From assembly GCA_009731375.1 (NCBI GenBank), contig BJOX01000042.1, forward strand, positions 299,405 through 363,404: a stretch of 64,000 nucleotides of DNA, read 5' to 3'. Shown in pieces: positions 41,573-52,642 of the stretch. Positions within the stretch are counted from its first letter, which is position 1. Every line of letters starts with the position of its first letter. This DNA comes from Paulinella micropora (taxonomy: Eukaryota > Cercozoa > Imbricatea > Euglyphida). The notes under the pieces are model-generated. The model was not told the DNA's origin, did no database searches, and worked only from the letters and a program-made list of their open reading frames with translations. The position numbers and the translations under genes were made by a program.

Positions 41573-42013
41573 GACCTTCCGAAGTTCGTGAAGTTAATGT
41601 GACAGTTATAACTAGCTTTCCACAACGTCGTTATAACTAGTCTTTCCACAACCAGAAAGGTCAAAAACAAGTACTGCCGGTTCAGGTCAAATAACAATTT
41701 TAAACTGATCCAACCGAGACTCCATTTTCAAGTATTTCAGAAAAATAAGTGAGAGTTAGACTTTCAAGTTACTAATTTTTCAATAAAAGGCAAGAGGTGA
41801 CTAGCTGTCCAAGTTGACAGCCTGATCCTCTGACTTACTACTACTGTAAACTTAAAGTCGCATTCTGCTGTCTATCGGTCCTTACCGTGTTACAGCTCTG
41901 AGCTCTATGTCTTTAGCAACTGCTAAAGGCAGATCTGTCATCCCGCGTGTCCAACGCAAAGCACAACAGCAAAAGACGCAAGGGGACCGGCCACTGAAGG
42001 TATCTCTTCCAAG

Positions 42014-42858
42014 ATGGCTGCACTCCTGACTGGCATACAAGTTCCCTCGCCGAAGAAGTCTCAACACAAAAGTTCTAAAATGGGTGGCAACGTCAACCGC
42101 AGAGTCAAAAAATCGACTGCGATTTACCTGAACTTCCAAGGAGAGCTAGACGACTTCAACGTTACAACCACCCTTTTCTACAAAGTACACTCCAACACCA
42201 CGATTGTGAAGGAGGCGAAGTTAATACCTCAAAATCAACTGTCTCAAAGCGGATTGTTTTTCTCGCTGGCGGTAGTGCGGATCGTCTGGTTTACGCTTTA
42301 AGCTGCGTGGACCGACCACTGGCGAAAAAGTTAGAGAAGCTGCCAAAAGGCTTCAATCTTGCCAATCTATTTGGTAAATTCAAATATGGGTCTGTGCCAA
42401 TGTGTTTTCTCTTTATCATGTTCGTCGAGAAGACTAACGAGGCCGTCAAAACGGGGAAGGTACTAACAAGCCAGGATTTCCTTGAGGAGGCGTGCTCGAC
42501 CTTTCCCATTCAGGGAGTCTCGTCCCTTGCGCTCGATTACATAGACGAGCTTATCTCTACCCAAGAGTTCCCGAATCCCTGTGGAAGACAAGGTGGGGAC
42601 ACGGAGTCAGTGTTGGCAAAGCTTGAGAACACAGAAAAGGCAAGTGAGCAAATTCGTCAAGCCTTTCGTACGATTTTTGAGAAAACAACATGTTTTTTGG
42701 AGGCCTTCAACATGGTTCTACCCGATTGGAGAAAAGTACCTGTGGCTACCCAAGCGGAAGAAGAGCCTGCAGTCTTGGGCACAAAATTCATCGAAAAAGC
42801 GATCGCTAAGTTCGATGAACTCCAACAGTGTATCTTGCTGCTTGAAGAGAAAAAGTGA
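42014..42858 (+). pseudogene. Element ORF1, apparently frameshifted
   Basis: 42014-42301 reads MAALLTGIQVPSPKKSQHK and NRRVKKSTAIYLNFQGELDD. The frame that continues to 42858 reads KRIVFLAGGSADRLVYALSC upstream of LAKKLEKLPKGFNLANLFG, so the two open frames overlap and probably were one protein broken by a frameshift at about 42150-42245. No domain recognised. It lies inside the terminal repeats, so it is assigned to the retroelement; a captured host gene is an alternative. Confidence 0.5.
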
Positions 42859-42867
42859 ACCAAAGAC

Positions 42868-43146
42868 ACACTGACTGCGCCAATTTCCGAACAACTTCAG
42901 CCCAGGCAAGCAGAGTCTGACACTGCTGATGCCTCGTCCGAGTCGGCGAAAGAAGAAGACGAGGCAGAAGAAACTAATACAGTGCCTACAACTCCAAACA
43001 AATCTGGGAAGAAAAGAAAACGTGGTGCTAATCCGCAAAACTCGAACAAAAAACAAAAAGAAGATATCGATTCCGCAACATCGGTGGCATCCTCTCCTTC
43101 AGCTGCGGCAAAAGCTCGCACAGCAACTAACAAACAAACTAGATAG
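42868..43146 (+). CDS. Lysine-rich acidic/basic segment with nuclear-localisation-like motif
   Basis: Open frame of about 90 codons without an obvious ATG, following the ORF1 stop: SESAKEEDEAEETNTV, then KSGKKRKRGANPQNSNKKQK and SSPSAAAKARTATNKQTR before the stop. The KKRKR motif looks like a nuclear-localisation signal. It may be the C-terminal tail of ORF1 displaced by another frameshift. Confidence 0.4.
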   Translation, partial: TLTAPISEQLQPRQAESDTADASSESAKEEDEAEETNTVPTTPNKSGKKRKRGANPQNSNKKQKEDIDSATSVASSPSAAAKARTATNKQTR

Positions 43147-43149
43147 GGA

Positions 43150-43920
43150 ATGAGGGGAGACTTGACACGGTGCTATAATCGTTTATTTGCACTGTGCAGG
43201 CGAATTCGAGGATTATACCAACTCATCGCCAAACCCTCCGATAAAGACCTTAACACCAACGCAGAAACGAGTAGAGCAAATGACACAAGATGTATTCAAA
43301 GCCTTTGCTCCTCTAGGAAATCTCTGGTAAACATCCTGTTGAAAAGAGCAAATTTCCTTTGTATTAAAATCAAGACTTTGGCTACTACTACGCAAGGAAA
43401 AATAGTATGGAAAGTCTTTCGGTTGACTATGATGATTCAACACTTTCTAGCAATGGCATCTCTTCCGGTTACGGATTCAAAATGGATTAAAGCAAAGCTG
43501 AGTATGATCAACTCCATCCCTAATATGGACAGCTTACATGCTTTTGACTATCTTGACAAACCGGAAAACAATCACGGGGCAAATATTTCAGTTGTTTATT
43601 ATATTTATTCACCTTCAACAAGTCTAGACTATGTAGGTGAAACTTCTAACTTCTTGTCAAGAATGAAGCAAGAATTTCGACAAATGAGGGCATGGAAGCA
43701 TTCAAAAACAAGCTCAAATTCCAACCAGCAGTTGTCAAAAATGGCCGGCAGTTTTGGGTACGAGAATTTCATTTCAGTTCCAATACTCAATCTTGGAAAG
43801 CTACCTCACCAAACAAAAGGTGAAAAACTACATTCAAAATCTATCAGGGTGCAAACAGAAAATGAACATGAAAAGACCAGCTTAGATACAAAGTTTCAAG
43901 GCAAACACCGCCGAAAATGA
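43150..43920 (+). CDS. GIY-YIG endonuclease ORF of the Penelope-like element
   Basis: 256 codons from ATG at 43150. Residues about 147-165 read VVYYIYSPSTSLDYVGETS, matching the GIY-x(10)-YIG core in the form YYI..DYVG, followed by the conserved Arg (FLSRMKQEFRQ) and a later FGYENFISVPI. The nuclease makes the target nick for retrotransposition in this class. A 55-bp tandem duplication at 43859-43964 spans its 3' end and the stop codon, so the stop may be secondary and the domain once fused to the RT. Confidence 0.7.
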   Translation: MRGDLTRCYNRLFALCRRIRGLYQLIAKPSDKDLNTNAETSRANDTRCIQSLCSSRKSLVNILLKRANFLCIKIKTLATTTQGKIVWKVFRLTMMIQHFLAMASLPVTDSKWIKAKLSMINSIPNMDSLHAFDYLDKPENNHGANISVVYYIYSPSTSLDYVGETSNFLSRMKQEFRQMRAWKHSKTSSNSNQQLSKMAGSFGYENFISVPILNLGKLPHQTKGEKLHSKSIRVQTENEHEKTSLDTKFQGKHRRK

Positions 43921-43964
43921 ACATGAAAAGACCAGCTTAGATACAAAGTTTCAAGGCAAACATA
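43859..43964 (+). repeat. 55-bp tandem duplication
   Basis: AAAATGAACATGAAAAGACC and the following AGCTTAGATACAAAGTTTC segment occur twice in direct succession, with a few extra bases between. Confidence 0.9.
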
Positions 43965-44023
43965 ACACACACACAAAATGTCTCACGATCCCTTCCAATC
44001 AAAGAACGGAAAAAGACAAAACC

Positions 44024-46676
44024 ATGTGTGTGCGGAACAAAGCGGCTCAATGCTGTTCAAAAATGTGCTGGATGCTCAATGGTCTACGCAATCGAAGTAA
44101 TAATTTGACCATCTGGGCTGGCCGAAACGGCGTCAACACCCACTACTCTTCCTCTCTTACCTCACTCCTCGATCAATTCGATAACAATGAGAAGGTAACA
44201 ATCACAAGATATGGGAAGGGAGGAGACAAGACTGACTCTGATTACACGATGCGAGTTTACCGCAACACAAAGATTTATGAACCGGCACCACTGCTACGAC
44301 TGGGAAAACACGAACAGTCACATATACAACTTTCGTGGACTGGACCGTATTGTCGACTTTCCTCCTCTATGGCGAAACATTTGCTGTTATATACAGAACA
44401 ACCTATAGCATTCCGTATTGATTCCAAAGGAGCCGTCCTAGACAGAACAGTCAACATAGAACAACGTTGGTACCATCCTAAGGCATGGGAACGTGACATG
44501 AAGAAAGCTACACGACATCAAGCAATTAACGTATGGGCACAAACACAAACCATGCCACATTGGAAGATAAAAGAACGAATTGCATCTATTGTGAGATCTC
44601 GTTTACTTCGTTATCCAGAGATCCTCAAAAGCTCAAACTACACGATGAAAATGCTTTTCATTGACAACTTTTCCAGAAAAGAGCTTAAGACAATTCCATC
44701 AATCATCTTGCAACACATGAAGGTACCACAACAGATTCAGACTGCTATACTATCATTGGCTAAAGTAGTTCAAAAGAACTCGCCGTCTATTGCAAAGACT
44801 CTCATAAACATACACATGTGGATTGAGTCTTTTGACTTCCAGTTTAGTCAACAATCGACATGCTCTTCATTATGTCATAATGGAGTTCATTTCAGTTCTA
44901 GACTGAGAAATATGCATGGAGATATGGGAACAATTGGAGCACAACATGCATCTGCTATCCCTTATCTCGATGAAGAGAGTGCGCAGAAAGAGTTCTGGCA
45001 GTCGATAAAACGATACGTTGCCCAAATACGTGACGTCATTTTTGGAAAAAACCATGTTCCTGCCAAGGTCCGGGCCGGCCGTTCCAAGACGATTTTCACA
45101 AAGCAACAACATAGCGACAAGCAGATACAGAACGAAAAACATGCATTACTCGCTTCATTACAATCCATGGGAATAGCAAAGACTGCGGGCAATACAATGG
45201 TTCGAAATTTACAAAAAATATGGGATACCAACACTCAGAATTACGGTAAATGTACGACGAGTACAACTGCAGAAAAAATAAGTTGGAAAACCTTACAATC
45301 GGTGAAAGCCTATATGGAGAAAAATAAAGTGGTTGTAAAAGACCTCGATAAAAATAAAAACCAATTATGGGTAGAATGCCCGGTTCTGCTTTGGAAAAGA
45401 CTAACACAGGAAGTAATCAATTCTCCGTGTTTCAAAGCAGTTAGTATAACCGAAGAACAAATTTTACGCAAGTATAGACAAGAATACAATAAACGCAAAC
45501 TAAATCGCTTTGCTCCATTGAATAGAAGGGGCCGTGTCCATAAAGTTATGACCTCCCCCAAGGACAAAGACCCTGAAAATAAAACGAGACTCATTTGTAT
45601 TCTCTCGTTTGACGTGAAACAAATATTTACGGGGTTAGATAAAAAAGAAATCGTGATGTCCCTTCACTGGCTTTTTATGATTCTTAGAAAATATGAAGCC
45701 ACAGGAAAAAGAGGAAAGCAAAGAGAAAAAGTACAAGTCTCGAAAACACTAAGACTTGACATGAATGGACGTATGAAATATGACGTAGGATGGCACCATA
45801 GTGCATCACGTGAGGATTATGTAGTATTTACTTTCCAAAATCTATTAGACATAGTAGAAATGGATTTAGATAATACATTTTTCGTCATGGGCAATGCATG
45901 CTTTCAGCAAATCAAAGGTTGTTATTGGAGGCTACCTCTCTTCCCCACTAGCCCAAATCAAATGTATTTTTGACGAGTTTCGTTTCTTAACTATACTGCG
46001 TAGGCAGAATTTGTCTAACTCTGTGTTTGGCATTCGACAAGTAGACGACTTACTTTTTCTTGTCGCTACCGTACCTGACGACCAAAAGCTTTTCGAACGT
46101 CTTGAGCCTCACGTTCAATCACTCAGACATTTAGAGTACAAGCAAGCCCAACCTGTATATACAGGGGTTTTAGAGCTTGAAGAACAAAAAGTAGAGGAAG
46201 ACGAACGATTTTACACATTGGTTTTTGCAGGTAGTGACTTGAGAATAGGAAAGAAGCCGCACTTTGGCTTTCACTCTCATCCCCATTTCAAAAATTGGCA
46301 ATCTTTGATTGACAAAGGTACAACACCATACTCACGTCTTCCGCCTCTGTCGTCATACACAGACAACAGAGTAAGAACGGCAACAATTAAAGATATGCTT
46401 AGTATGTATCAATCTCAATCTACAAATAATGAGGTTTTAGAGCAAGCTGTATATCAACTTCTTTTTGAGTGCAGTTATCCGAAATCAATTTTCAAAAAAT
46501 CGTTAAGGCAATTGTCATCAAGTTCTCCCCAAACCTGGGAAAAAATTCAACAACGGTTTTGTCACAAAGACAACCGCATCTACACAAACTTTCGTGATAT
46601 TCTTATCCAGTCTAACTTTAACTCAACACATAGCTTGCCACCCGTGAGTACCTTTAAAAGGCTACTATGGCAGTAA
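44024..46676 (+). pseudogene. Reverse transcriptase of the Penelope-like element, frameshifted
   Basis: 44024-45973 (649 codons) ends within the RT: GRVHKVMTSPKDKDPENKTR (motifs 1-2), SFDVKQIFTGLDKKEI (motif A region), then FVMGNACFQQIKG before the frame is lost. The second frame, 45894-46676, continues with VVIGGYLSSPLAQI (motif B) and FGIRQVDDLLFLVA (the catalytic QVDD box, 46039-46050). The frame changes at about 45910-45925. Spacing between motif 2 and motif A is far shorter than usual, suggesting an internal deletion as well. The thumb-like tail includes LLFECSYPKSIFKKSL. Likely inactive. Confidence 0.65.
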
Positions 46677-46946
46677 TCCTGCCTTCCTTTTACTACAACC
46701 GTCGGCTCACAGGTATGAAGTTAGTGTGACAGTTATAACTAGCTTTCCACAACGTCGTTATAACTAGTCTTTCCACAACCAGAAAGGTCAAAAACAAGTA
46801 CTGCCGGTTCAGGTCAAATAACAATTTTAAACTGATCCAACCGAGACCATTTTCAAGTACTTCAGAAAAATAAGTGAGCAGTTAGACTTTCAAGTTACTA
46901 ATTTTTCAATAAAAGGCAAGAGGTGACCAGCTGTCCAAGTTGACAG

Positions 46947-47814
46947 ATTAATACATCACTGTGTATAAGGGTATAAGAAAACGTCGCCGCTACTAAATTG
47001 AATTTCGTAAAACTACCGTGACTACAAAATACTTGAAAGGTTTATTCAAGTTGTTTGAAGTAATACTTGAAAAGTTGTAGATAATGGTTCGAAGATTGGT
47101 TTGGGACTTTAAGTTTACAGTAGTAGCAAGTCAGAGGATCATAATATAGATGAGCTATATGGTCACAAGTTATATCCGTCACGTTTTATTTATATACTTT
47201 TGAGCCGGTTGAAAACGATAATATTAAAACAAGTAACAGGTCCGAGCCACGATATTATACTATTTTTTACGCTGGATAATATGAATAATTGATGATCGTC
47301 ACGTTTAACATATGGGCTGACATTGCTGAGCCTGACTCTTGAATGGCTTTCTGTTTCCTTTTTGTTCAATGCTAAGAGCTCTGACAGTCTCTTACATTTT
47401 GCCACCATACTGGTTTCCTCTCTTTGGTAGAGGAGGAAGATTAAGTTATTTTCAGAGTGCTTGGAATTGGATGGATAAATACCTCTGCTTGCATTAAATA
47501 ATATCTTTTAAATATAACCGACAAAATTAGCGACTCCAGATCATCAGTGTCACCGTCGGCAGTTACGATAGTACGATATAGTAATATCATGTTAATTAAA
47601 CAGATGACTGTACTAACGATATGAAGACTGTGGAATGCCTAAAGTAGGGACTTCGTAGACTTCAGACCAAGAATAACCGACAGACCGGAACTGTAAGTAT
47701 TGCCATTGTAGTAGTACCGGGTGGGCCGGCATAGAATTTCCAGAACTGTTTGCCACGGTTTCCTCCGCCATCGTTTTTAGGACTACCCGCTCAAACTGAC
47801 TAAAGGTGCAGGAC
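46947..47814. other. Unassigned sequence between the two retroelements
   Basis: No long open frame, tandem repeat or recognised element apart from the inverted 37-bp match at 47105-47140. The 72-codon minus frame at 47190-47408 has no recognisable content. Confidence 0.5.
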
Positions 47815-47818
47815 CCTA

Positions 47819-48060
47819 TGTTACATTCCCTGAAGATAGCTCGATAAAAAGTCGACCAGACACAAATCCCCCCAAAGGAGAATGATGTCTCGTTATATTA
47901 GCTCAGTGAAGCCGAAAAAGAAAGCGGCCACAGACCACGGTTAAAATGGCATTAGGTCAAATCCGGCCAAACGATATTGAAATACTGGGAGAAAAACTAG
48001 GTGCACCTGACACCCGAATAACTGTACTTTTTACCGGCTATCCGGGGGGTGATGCCTACA
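47819..48060 (-). repeat. 3' LTR of the Ty3/gypsy element
   Basis: 242 bp; on the sense strand it begins TGTAGGCATCACC and ends GGGAATGTAACA (TG..CA). Shares its whole length with 57957-58206. Confidence 0.9.
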
Positions 48061-48859
48061 GTACCCCTTCCCGTTTTTATGACGGAAATATGCAATATTT
48101 TCGTCATATAGCTGCTGATTTCTTTTCTGCACAAACGCTACGGGGTGTTGCAACTAAGTGCATTAACCCACGGATAGACGGTGCAGTGGATAAATAAAAC
48201 GCATACACCAGACACGCGTCAACTGTAAATCTCTAGCCTCATTTTTTGTAAAGAAATAAAAAACTCCTCCTTCCACACTCGTCCCCCCCGTAACTTAATC
48301 CTGAGGCAGTATGTCAAAAACAAATAGTATTACTATTAAAATAAAAGCAGCATTATAATTTTTTCTCCTTCTCTAAAAACACTTCCGATCAGTAGTACAT
48401 TGTCTTTTAATAACATACCCTTGTTTTCAATCAGTTACCTTAATATAGTACTAGGGGGCCAGTCCTAATAACTATATCCAAAGCCGGTGTGAGTGAACCC
48501 GACCATGCGATAAACCGACACAAGTAGAGACGGACCGTGCTGGTATGACGATATTAAGTATATCCAAAGAAAAAATATTTAATATGTCTACTATGAGAAC
48601 ATTTATTGAGAACATCACCCTGGATACTTGAAGCAGGGTCGTACCAGGAACACCATCGCTAAACTCACAAGCGATCCCCTTCTACGGTGTCGTATCCATT
48701 TGCCGATTGACCTTCGCACTCATATGTTGCGATAAAAATGCCAAGTAACAACAATGGTATAAAAATATTTTAATAAGACATGATCTGACATGGGTACTAT
48801 GAGATTAATCCACATGCAGCTTTCAATGTCCGACGCGTGATAAAAGAAAATAATGTCAC
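48061..48859 (-). other. 3' untranslated region of the Ty3/gypsy element
   Basis: About 800 bp between the pol stop and the 3' LTR, AT-rich, with no ORF of note; it ends at the polypurine tract 48061-48073. Confidence 0.6.
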
Positions 48860-51800
48860 TTACTGCCTTCGTCGCCTTGCGCGAACCCCTTTGCCAGGTG
48901 GCGGGCCGCCAACAAAAGTCAAGTCAAACTTTGACTCCTCAAGAATGTCCCATATTTTGTTAGGGATGGCGCCCAATGATAAGTCAAAAGGAATGTCAAG
49001 CACTCCCCTAGGCAGTGACTGAATAGTCCACGCAGTGTGGTCTTTGTCTCGAGGGGCAATAGTATCATCCCAAGTCTCGAGATCTTTCGCGTCTTTGTAC
49101 ACCGGTAAGTATTGTCTAGCTTTTGGATCCTCAACAGGGTCCATGCTTCTCCAGAAATGGAGTACCGGTTGTATCGTTTTTACTGCTGAGGATCTCTTCG
49201 ATGTCCGCGCTGCCCGTGTAGTCTGCGGGACCGCCACAGCTCGCATGAGATAAAGATCTGAGAGAGTGTCATCGGCAACATGAGATTCTGCCGGTCTCAA
49301 CAGATAAAAAGCGTCTCGGACCCACTTGATGGTCGCAATCGCCTCGCCTTCCTTCCATCGCGCATGTCGAATGTCCACATTACCCGCGTTTGGGTTAGTG
49401 TCCTTCTCTTCTCCTCCTCCATGGACATCCGTCGCTCGCGTCGATCTCGCCACCTTCCTCGGTTGGTCGAAGATAAGGTCATTTTGCGCTCTCCTCCTCA
49501 GCGCCTCCGTGAACTTCTCCTTTGTACCGCCGCGGACTATGGGCGCCTTAGACTGAGTCCCCGCCGCGCTTTTGCGGTTTGAGTCTTCCTTGCTCTCCTT
49601 CTCGGTCTCCTCCTTCTCCGAGACAGGTGCCCGATAGGCATTCTCCTCCTCTAAAGTATCCTCCTTACTGATAGGCGGTACCTCTTTGAAATCCTCCTTC
49701 ATCCGTTTCAACGCCTCCTCAACGGATTCATCCTCGAGTAAGAAGGGGTCATATTTGATCAGCCTTCGAACATTCACAATCTGCACCTTCCCTCTACCCC
49801 TGATCTTATAATTCAGAGGTCCCATCTGTTCCATGATCTGGTATGGTCCTTTCCAGTGGGTAAACAGCTTAGAGCTAACCCCCTTAGGGACTTGAGGATG
49901 GTACAAGAGTACAATATCCCCAACCTGGAAACGGACTTGATCTAAGTGCGCTTGTCGCACTCCTTGTGCGTCAGTCTTTCTGCGCTCCGCCTCCCTGTGC
50001 GCCGCAACTATTTGCTCTGCCTCCATCTTCGCTCTTAGCCTCATCCCGAACAACTCATCCTCATCTGCCCAAGTGTCCTTTGGGTGCAGAAGCGAGGTTG
50101 GGATATTAGGCTCTCGGCCGTAAACCAATTGATATGGCGAGACTGAGCTCCTGGCTCCTCCTAATGCCGATGAGGGTAGACAGTTCATTGCAAAGGCAAA
50201 TGAAGGTGCTGCCTCCACCCAGGCTCTCTGATTCTCCTTCTTCATACAGTACATCTTAAGCGAGGCTTTGAGAGGTCTATGTACCCGCTCGATCTTGCCA
50301 TTCGCTCTCGGGTTATAGGCAGTAACATATTGCCATTTCATCCCGTAGTACTTAGATAGTCTGTCGATGACTTCATTATTAAAGTCAGAACCTCGATCAG
50401 AACATATCTTTCTAGGCACTCCGATCTGCGAGACGATCCTATCGATCAGAGCCTCCGCAGTTGTCTTGCCTGTAGCGTCCTTAACAGGAACAACCCAGAC
50501 ATAATTGGTGGCTCGATCTATTGCGGTAAGAAGGTATCTGTACCCTTCTGCCGATTCGGGGAAAGGTCCCACATGATCGATGTGTAAAAATTCAAACATC
50601 CCGGCGTGTAACGGGAATGTACCGATCAGGCCAAAGTTCGCCTTCAGCGGTGTCTTTGTGGTTTTGCATGGGATGCATGCGTCCACTTCCCTGTCTATCT
50701 CCTCCTTCATCCCTTTCCACCAAAATCGCCTCGCTATGAACCAATGAGTTCTTTGTCGACCCGGATGTGCCAGTAAGGGGCAGTTATGGGCTGCGACATA
50801 TATAAAGCGCCTCAACTTCTCTGGTACCCAGAGAGTCCATTTGTCAGGCTGTGATGCAAATTTGCCATGCTGGCCCTTGTACCACAATAGCCCATCTCTC
50901 CACGCCATCTCCTTCATCTGATCTTTGATCTGTGGAGTCTTTTTAAGCTCATTAGGGTTCTTGTATAACGTTATGAGCTCCTTGAACTCCGGATCCGTCG
51001 CCTGTTGCTGCCTCCACGCGGTAGGCGAGGCGATATGAATAGTACCGTCCTCCAACCTTACTCCTACCCTTTCCGGGTCTTCATCAAGCTCGCTTCGATT
51101 TTCCTGTGGAGGTTCAGTACAGACCTCAGTCGTCTCCTCCTCTTCTTTTATATTCGCCTTCGCGTTCTCGTATGCCTCATAAGACCACTCAGCGTCTTCG
51201 AGAACATGCGCCTCACAGCATATGCCATGCTCCGGGCCTTGAGGACTATATCGTAGACCCGTGCGGTCATAACGAACGCCTCTTGCCATCTGCATCGCCT
51301 CTATGTGGCTCACCTCGTATACCTTGTCCGTGGACAGGTCCATCATCTCCACTGATGATACGAGAGCCGACACCTCCGACTGAAACTCTAGCCTGGAAAG
51401 GCTATCAGCGACTACGTTTCGCTTTCCCGGTAAGTAGACCATCGTGAAATTGAAACATGACAAGAAAGCTTGCCACCGCGCCAAACGGCCGGTTTGTTCA
51501 TGATTCATCAACCAAAGAAGGTTGTGATGATCGGTCCTAACCGTGAATAGAGGTCCTCCCCACAAGTATTCTCTGAGCCTCTTGAGAGCCCATACTACTG
51601 CCAACGCCTCCCTCTGTCGCGTGCAGTAATTTCGCTCCGCCGCACACAGCTTTCTACTAATAAACATGATCGGGCGCAACTTTTTCTCCTCATCTTCCTG
51701 TTGCAGCACCGCGCCAATCGCAAACTTAGATGCATCCGTGTCGACTACGAACGGCTTCGTAAAATCGGGCATCATAAATACTAATCCGCCGTCCTTGAGA

Positions 51801-52642
51801 TCTTTGTAAATGAGATCTTTGAGCGTATTAAACGCCTGCAAAGCCTCCTCATCCCACTTCTCAAAGTCTCCAAAATCAATCATCTTCTCCAACTTAGCCC
51901 GAGTTGCACCCCAATCGGGTATGAACTGGCTGTAGTACTGTGCCATCGCAAGAAAAGAGTGTAACTCTGTGCGATTCTTTGGCAACTGTCTACTCATGAT
52001 CTCCTCCCTCTTCTCGCGCGATATCGAGACTCTGTTATGAGAAATCTCGTAACCCAAATACGTCACACTTGTCTTTGCAAGCTGACATTTCTTTAAGTTG
52101 CATTTCAGGCCAAAAGCTCCGATGCGCCTGAAGACATCTGACAAGTGATCGATATGCTCTTCCATTGTGTTAGAGTATACGATAATGTCATCGATGTAAC
52201 AAAATGCATATTCTCCCGCCTTCTGTCCTCTCCTTCTCATAAAACCATCCTCCGACTGGTCGTCATATTGACCACTCAACATCTTCTGCATCGCCTTCTG
52301 AAAGAGCCCCGGGGCCTGTTTGAGTCCCATCGGAAGCACCTTCCACTGGTATATTTCCATACCAACCACGAATGCAGTCAGCCATCTGGATTTCTCGTCC
52401 AGTGGTATCTGCCAGAAGCCGTTCTTAAGGTCAATGACCGAATAGAATTTAGCATTCCGCAGCACTCTTCTGCCCTCTTCTAAGGTCGGCAGAGAATTTC
52501 TCTCTTCCTCTAGCACCTTATTCACACGGGCATAATTGATCGTCAAACGCCATTCTCCTCCTGGCTTGGGGACGATTTTCGGTTGAGAGACAATTGGAGA
52601 TGTAGATCCCTTAATAAAGTCCTCATTGAGCAACTGTCTCAC
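48860..52642 (-). CDS. pol: Ty3/gypsy ORF4: reverse transcriptase - RNase H - integrase polyprotein
   Basis: 1,260 codons, no in-frame stop. RT: GEWRLTINYARVNK, FYSVIDLKNGFWQIPLD, LPMGLKQAPGLFQKAM and the catalytic CYIDDII at about residue 150 (about 52185). RNase H: FVVDTDASKFAIGAVLQ (about 300) and AERNYCTRQREALAVVWALK. Integrase: HHCC zinc finger (HPGRQRTHW about 625, CIPC about 653) and D,D-35-E core (HIDHVGPF about 689, CSDRGSDFNNEV about 749, NGKIERVH about 784); GPY/F-type module HWKGPYQIMEQMGPLNYKI (about 930). A C-terminal tail of about 300 residues (EWS-poor, ending GVRARRRRQ) has no recognised domain; I see no chromodomain. All catalytic residues are present. Confidence 0.93.
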   Translation of the reverse strand: MRQLLNEDFIKGSTSPIVSQPKIVPKPGGEWRLTINYARVNKVLEEERNSLPTLEEGRRVLRNAKFYSVIDLKNGFWQIPLDEKSRWLTAFVVGMEIYQWKVLPMGLKQAPGLFQKAMQKMLSGQYDDQSEDGFMRRRGQKAGEYAFCYIDDIIVYSNTMEEHIDHLSDVFRRIGAFGLKCNLKKCQLAKTSVTYLGYEISHNRVSISREKREEIMSRQLPKNRTELHSFLAMAQYYSQFIPDWGATRAKLEKMIDFGDFEKWDEEALQAFNTLKDLIYKDLKDGGLVFMMPDFTKPFVVDTDASKFAIGAVLQQEDEEKKLRPIMFISRKLCAAERNYCTRQREALAVVWALKRLREYLWGGPLFTVRTDHHNLLWLMNHEQTGRLARWQAFLSCFNFTMVYLPGKRNVVADSLSRLEFQSEVSALVSSVEMMDLSTDKVYEVSHIEAMQMARGVRYDRTGLRYSPQGPEHGICCEAHVLEDAEWSYEAYENAKANIKEEEETTEVCTEPPQENRSELDEDPERVGVRLEDGTIHIASPTAWRQQQATDPEFKELITLYKNPNELKKTPQIKDQMKEMAWRDGLLWYKGQHGKFASQPDKWTLWVPEKLRRFIYVAAHNCPLLAHPGRQRTHWFIARRFWWKGMKEEIDREVDACIPCKTTKTPLKANFGLIGTFPLHAGMFEFLHIDHVGPFPESAEGYRYLLTAIDRATNYVWVVPVKDATGKTTAEALIDRIVSQIGVPRKICSDRGSDFNNEVIDRLSKYYGMKWQYVTAYNPRANGKIERVHRPLKASLKMYCMKKENQRAWVEAAPSFAFAMNCLPSSALGGARSSVSPYQLVYGREPNIPTSLLHPKDTWADEDELFGMRLRAKMEAEQIVAAHREAERRKTDAQGVRQAHLDQVRFQVGDIVLLYHPQVPKGVSSKLFTHWKGPYQIMEQMGPLNYKIRGRGKVQIVNVRRLIKYDPFLLEDESVEEALKRMKEDFKEVPPISKEDTLEEENAYRAPVSEKEETEKESKEDSNRKSAAGTQSKAPIVRGGTKEKFTEALRRRAQNDLIFDQPRKVARSTRATDVHGGGEEKDTNPNAGNVDIRHARWKEGEAIATIKWVRDAFYLLRPAESHVADDTLSDLYLMRAVAVPQTTRAARTSKRSSAVKTIQPVLHFWRSMDPVEDPKARQYLPVYKDAKDLETWDDTIAPRDKDHTAWTIQSLPRGVLDIPFDLSLGAIPNKIWDILEESKFDLTFVGGPPPGKGVRARRRRQ

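Larger units (their letters stand above)
41212..46946 (+). mobile_element. Penelope-like retroelement (degenerate) with direct terminal repeats
   Basis: A repeat beginning CTACTATGGCAGTAATCC occurs at 41212-41820 (interrupted by M7) and 46662-46946 in the same orientation. Between them lie a split ORF1, a lysine-rich ORF, a GIY-YIG nuclease ORF and a reverse transcriptase split by a frameshift. Direct terminal repeats plus GIY-YIG plus RT are hallmarks of Penelope-like elements. The nuclease precedes the RT, as in the permuted Chlamys/Naiad-type elements. A 37-bp inverted match joins 41823-41859 to 47105-47140, outside the right repeat. Confidence 0.7.

Noticed and set aside
42897-43133. Minus-strand frames over the lysine-rich segment and RT (42657-45594)
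   Set aside because: Shadows of the plus-strand retroelement ORFs.
47946-48197. Plus-strand frame MALGQIRPNDIEILGEKL, also present at 58092
   Set aside because: It lies in both LTRs, antisense to the Ty3/gypsy element, and diverges where the LTR ends; conservation follows from LTR duplication, not from coding function.
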